The notes beneath the pieces are model-generated. The model was given only the letters and a program-made list of their open reading frames with translations, was not told where the DNA came from and searched no databases. Below are positions 15,191 through 16,997 of a stretch of DNA of 16,997 bases, one piece after another. A program made the position numbers and the translations under genes. Source of the DNA: an uncultured Erysipelotrichales bacterium (lineage in GTDB: Bacteria; Bacillota_I; Bacilli_A; Erysipelotrichales; Coprobacillaceae); assembly GCA_934754755.1 (NCBI GenBank), contig CAKVJS010000007.1, positions 1 through 16,997 on the forward strand. The letters run 5' to 3'. Each line of letters opens with the position of its first letter. Positions within the stretch are counted from its first letter, which is position 1.

Positions 15191-16303
15191 ATGCAATGTA
15201 GTCGTTGTTTAAATACACAGGAGAAATATTTTTACCAAAAAGGGGATACATGGTATTGTCGCCGATGTATTGCCTTTGGTCGCCAAACAAACACCGATGT
15301 GAGAGTTGTTAGAAAAAGAAGTACACTCGTTTCGTATCATTTGGATTATACATTGACGAAGCAACAAGAAGAAATGTCAAACATTCTTGTACAACGATAT
15401 CAACAAGGACAAAGTACGAAGTTAAAGGCAGTGTGCGGTGCTGGTAAAACGGAAATACTATATGCGGTTATTGCCTATGCGTTAAACCAAAGAGCACGGG
15501 TATGTTTTGCGATTCCACGAAGGGAATTAGTAAAGGAATTAGCGCAGCGGATTACCATACAGTTTAAAAACCTAGACTATAGTGTTGTGTATGGCGGTCA
15601 TGATGCTTCTTTAGACGGACAGTTTATTCTTTGTACCTGTCACCAACTATATCGCTTTGAAAAACAGTTTGATTTATTAATTTTGGATGAGGTAGATGCC
15701 TTTCCGTACGATAACAATGATACCTTAGTGCAAATTGTTAGCCGGAGTTGTAAAGGAAACTATATTCATATGTCAGCGACCATGGAGGAAGCAACCCTTT
15801 CGTTACATACTCGTTATCATAATTTTCCCTTACCAATTCCCCACATCTATAAAGTACCTCACAGCATTGCTTTAGGTTTACTTATCAAACGGATGTATCG
15901 ATATATAAAACAAGCAAAGCCCGTGTTAGTGTATGTTCCTAGAAGGGAGGATACACAGCGGGTCCAAAAGTGGCTAACATATTTTCATATACGCACAGCC
16001 ATTGCACATGCATACTGTGATGATATCCAGGAAACAATTGTCCTGTTAAAAAACCAGGATATTGATTGTATTATCACAACAACTATACTTGAGCGCGGTA
16101 TTACAATTGAAAATGTACAAGTGCTTGTTATGTATGGACAGCACCCTATTTATGATCGGGCAACGCTGTTACAAATTTGTGGACGGGTCGGAAGAAAAAT
16201 AAGTGCTCCCAATGGTGATATTATTTTATTTACGGTATATCGAACAAAGGCAATAAAAAAATGTATCCAAACCTTACAAAGCGACAATGCCTATTGTGTC
16301 TAG
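15191..16303 (+). CDS. comFA: competence ATPase ComFA
   Basis: A DEAD-like helicase that helps pull transforming single-stranded DNA into the cell. The 370-residue protein has a four-Cys zinc site (Cys3, Cys6, Cys23, Cys26), Walker A CGAGKTE near residue 83, DEVD at 166-169, SATM, then TTTILERGITIENVQVLV and QICGRVGRK in the second RecA-like domain. It is shorter than Bacillus subtilis ComFA (about 463 residues) because little precedes the zinc site. AGGAGGTG (15178-15185) lies 5 nt before the ATG at 15191; an in-frame ATG at 15173 precedes that site and is rejected. No convincing sigma-A promoter or competence (cin-box) element was found in 15118-15177. The 3' end overlaps comFC by 43 nt. 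Confidence 0.95.
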   Translation: MQCSRCLNTQEKYFYQKGDTWYCRRCIAFGRQTNTDVRVVRKRSTLVSYHLDYTLTKQQEEMSNILVQRYQQGQSTKLKAVCGAGKTEILYAVIAYALNQRARVCFAIPRRELVKELAQRITIQFKNLDYSVVYGGHDASLDGQFILCTCHQLYRFEKQFDLLILDEVDAFPYDNNDTLVQIVSRSCKGNYIHMSATMEEATLSLHTRYHNFPLPIPHIYKVPHSIALGLLIKRMYRYIKQAKPVLVYVPRREDTQRVQKWLTYFHIRTAIAHAYCDDIQETIVLLKNQDIDCIITTTILERGITIENVQVLVMYGQHPIYDRATLLQICGRVGRKISAPNGDIILFTVYRTKAIKKCIQTLQSDNAYCV

Positions 16304-16902
16304 AGGATGTACATCGATTTGTGAGTGCCTATCATCTGTTTTATGACACCCATCTTTGTTTGTCCTGCATGCAAAAGTTTGAGGTATTGGATAGAGTCAC
16401 AACTATCAAACAGTATCGATTGCATATATTGTTTCACTACAATGATTACTTTAGACAGTTGCTATATCAATATAAGGGATTATATGATATTGCTTTAAAA
16501 TATGTTTTCTTGGATATGTTTATTCAAGATTTGAAACATCGCTATCATGGTTATATCGTTGTGATCGTACCAAGTAGTAAGGAAGATAACAAGGTACGGG
16601 GTTTTAATCCGAATTATGAATTAGCTAGCCTCTTTTCAAAGCAACTGTTTTGTGGTATATATAAAATGAGTCAGTATAAACAGACAAAACAAAAAGATCG
16701 TAAAGATGTTTATGGTGTATTAGATATAAGGGATGGCAATCAAATCACTAATAAAAAGGTTGTTATCTTGGATGATGTTATTACTTCTGGGTATACCTTG
16801 TTGGCCTGCATTGCTTTACTTATGCCGTATCATCCAAAAACAATAGAGGTTCTAGTATTGGCTACCCATCAAGATCCAAGAATATATAAACATATTAAAT
16901 AA
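16261..16902 (+). CDS. comFC: ComF family phosphoribosyltransferase-like competence protein (ComFC)
   Basis: A 213-residue ComFC-type protein needed with ComFA for natural transformation in Firmicutes. The N-terminal zinc site is Cys10, Cys13, Cys33 and Cys36; the rest is a type I phosphoribosyltransferase fold with the PRPP-binding loop VVILDDVITSGYTL near residues 166-179. RGFNPNYELA is the other family motif. The ATG at 16261 lies within comFA; a later start would lose CLLC, so the overlap is accepted. Its ribosome binding site is poor (AAAGG about 11 nt upstream), implying translational coupling to comFA. Confidence 0.93.
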   Translation: MYPNLTKRQCLLCLEDVHRFVSAYHLFYDTHLCLSCMQKFEVLDRVTTIKQYRLHILFHYNDYFRQLLYQYKGLYDIALKYVFLDMFIQDLKHRYHGYIVVIVPSSKEDNKVRGFNPNYELASLFSKQLFCGIYKMSQYKQTKQKDRKDVYGVLDIRDGNQITNKKVVILDDVITSGYTLLACIALLMPYHPKTIEVLVLATHQDPRIYKHIK

Positions 16903-16948
16903 ATAACGTGTATTTTTATACGATACATATATTTTAACATATTTTTAT

Positions 16949-16976
16949 TTTACATACTTTAAATGTGTGATATAAT
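16949..16976 (+). promoter_or_regulatory. promoter reading out of the window
   Basis: TTTACA (16949-16954) and TATAAT (16971-16976) with a 16-nt spacer and TG at 16968-16969 (extended -10). The gene it serves begins beyond the window. In many Firmicutes a ribosome hibernation factor gene (hpf) follows comFC, but nothing here proves it. Confidence 0.7.
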
Positions 16977-16997
16977 ATACCTCAGAATGCATATGAA

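Noticed and set aside
16907..16922. Hairpin CGTGTA/TATACG after comFC as a terminator
   Set aside because: Only six pairs with one G-U, and the sequence after it is AT-mixed and not a T-run.

Overview
The window is chromosomal DNA from a low-GC Gram-positive bacterium (Firmicutes). AT-rich codon use, strong AGGAGG ribosome binding sites, the infC-rpmI-rplT order, DegV and YigZ proteins, and a comFA-comFC pair all point that way. Tryptophan is encoded by TGG and TGA is used as a stop, so this is not a mycoplasma-type code. A desulfoferrodoxin (superoxide reductase) suggests an anaerobe. The overall impression fits the Erysipelotrichia or a neighbouring class, but that placement is inference. 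I see no insertion sequences, prophage, CRISPR array, tRNA or rRNA.

Layout. (1) 60-731, minus: an MgtC/SapB-family membrane protein, diverging from (2) a plus-strand run at 917-6103: prfC (release factor 3), a small doubtful ORF, a GNAT acetyltransferase, a large degenerate P-type ATPase-like membrane protein and an RluA-type pseudouridine synthase. (3) 6113-7464: the infC-rpmI-rplT translation operon with its own promoter, a structured leader containing an intrinsic terminator, an ATT start codon for infC and a terminator after rplT. (4) 7483-11543: pth and mfd, closely spaced behind one promoter. (5) 11549-12538: murQ with its own promoter and a bidirectional terminator. (6) 12537-14516, minus: degV, yigZ and a degenerate dimeric-dUTPase-like gene. 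(7) 14629-15117: a monocistronic desulfoferrodoxin gene. (8) 15191-16902: comFA and comFC, overlapping by 43 nt, followed by a promoter pointing out of the window.

Most of the content is housekeeping: translation (RF3, IF3, L35, L20, Pth, pseudouridine synthase), transcription-coupled repair (Mfd), cell-wall sugar recycling (MurQ), oxygen defence (desulfoferrodoxin) and DNA uptake (ComFA/ComFC).

The most unusual items are two apparent pseudoenzymes and one RNA element. The protein at 3288-5228 keeps the P1B-type ATPase fold order but has lost the metal-binding CPC motif, the TGE motif, most of the DKTGT motif and the whole nucleotide-binding domain. The protein at 12537-12998 resembles dimeric dUTPase but three of its four expected metal ligands are replaced. 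The infC leader holds three helices that cannot all form together, which is the layout of a transcription attenuator, possibly one controlled by L20.
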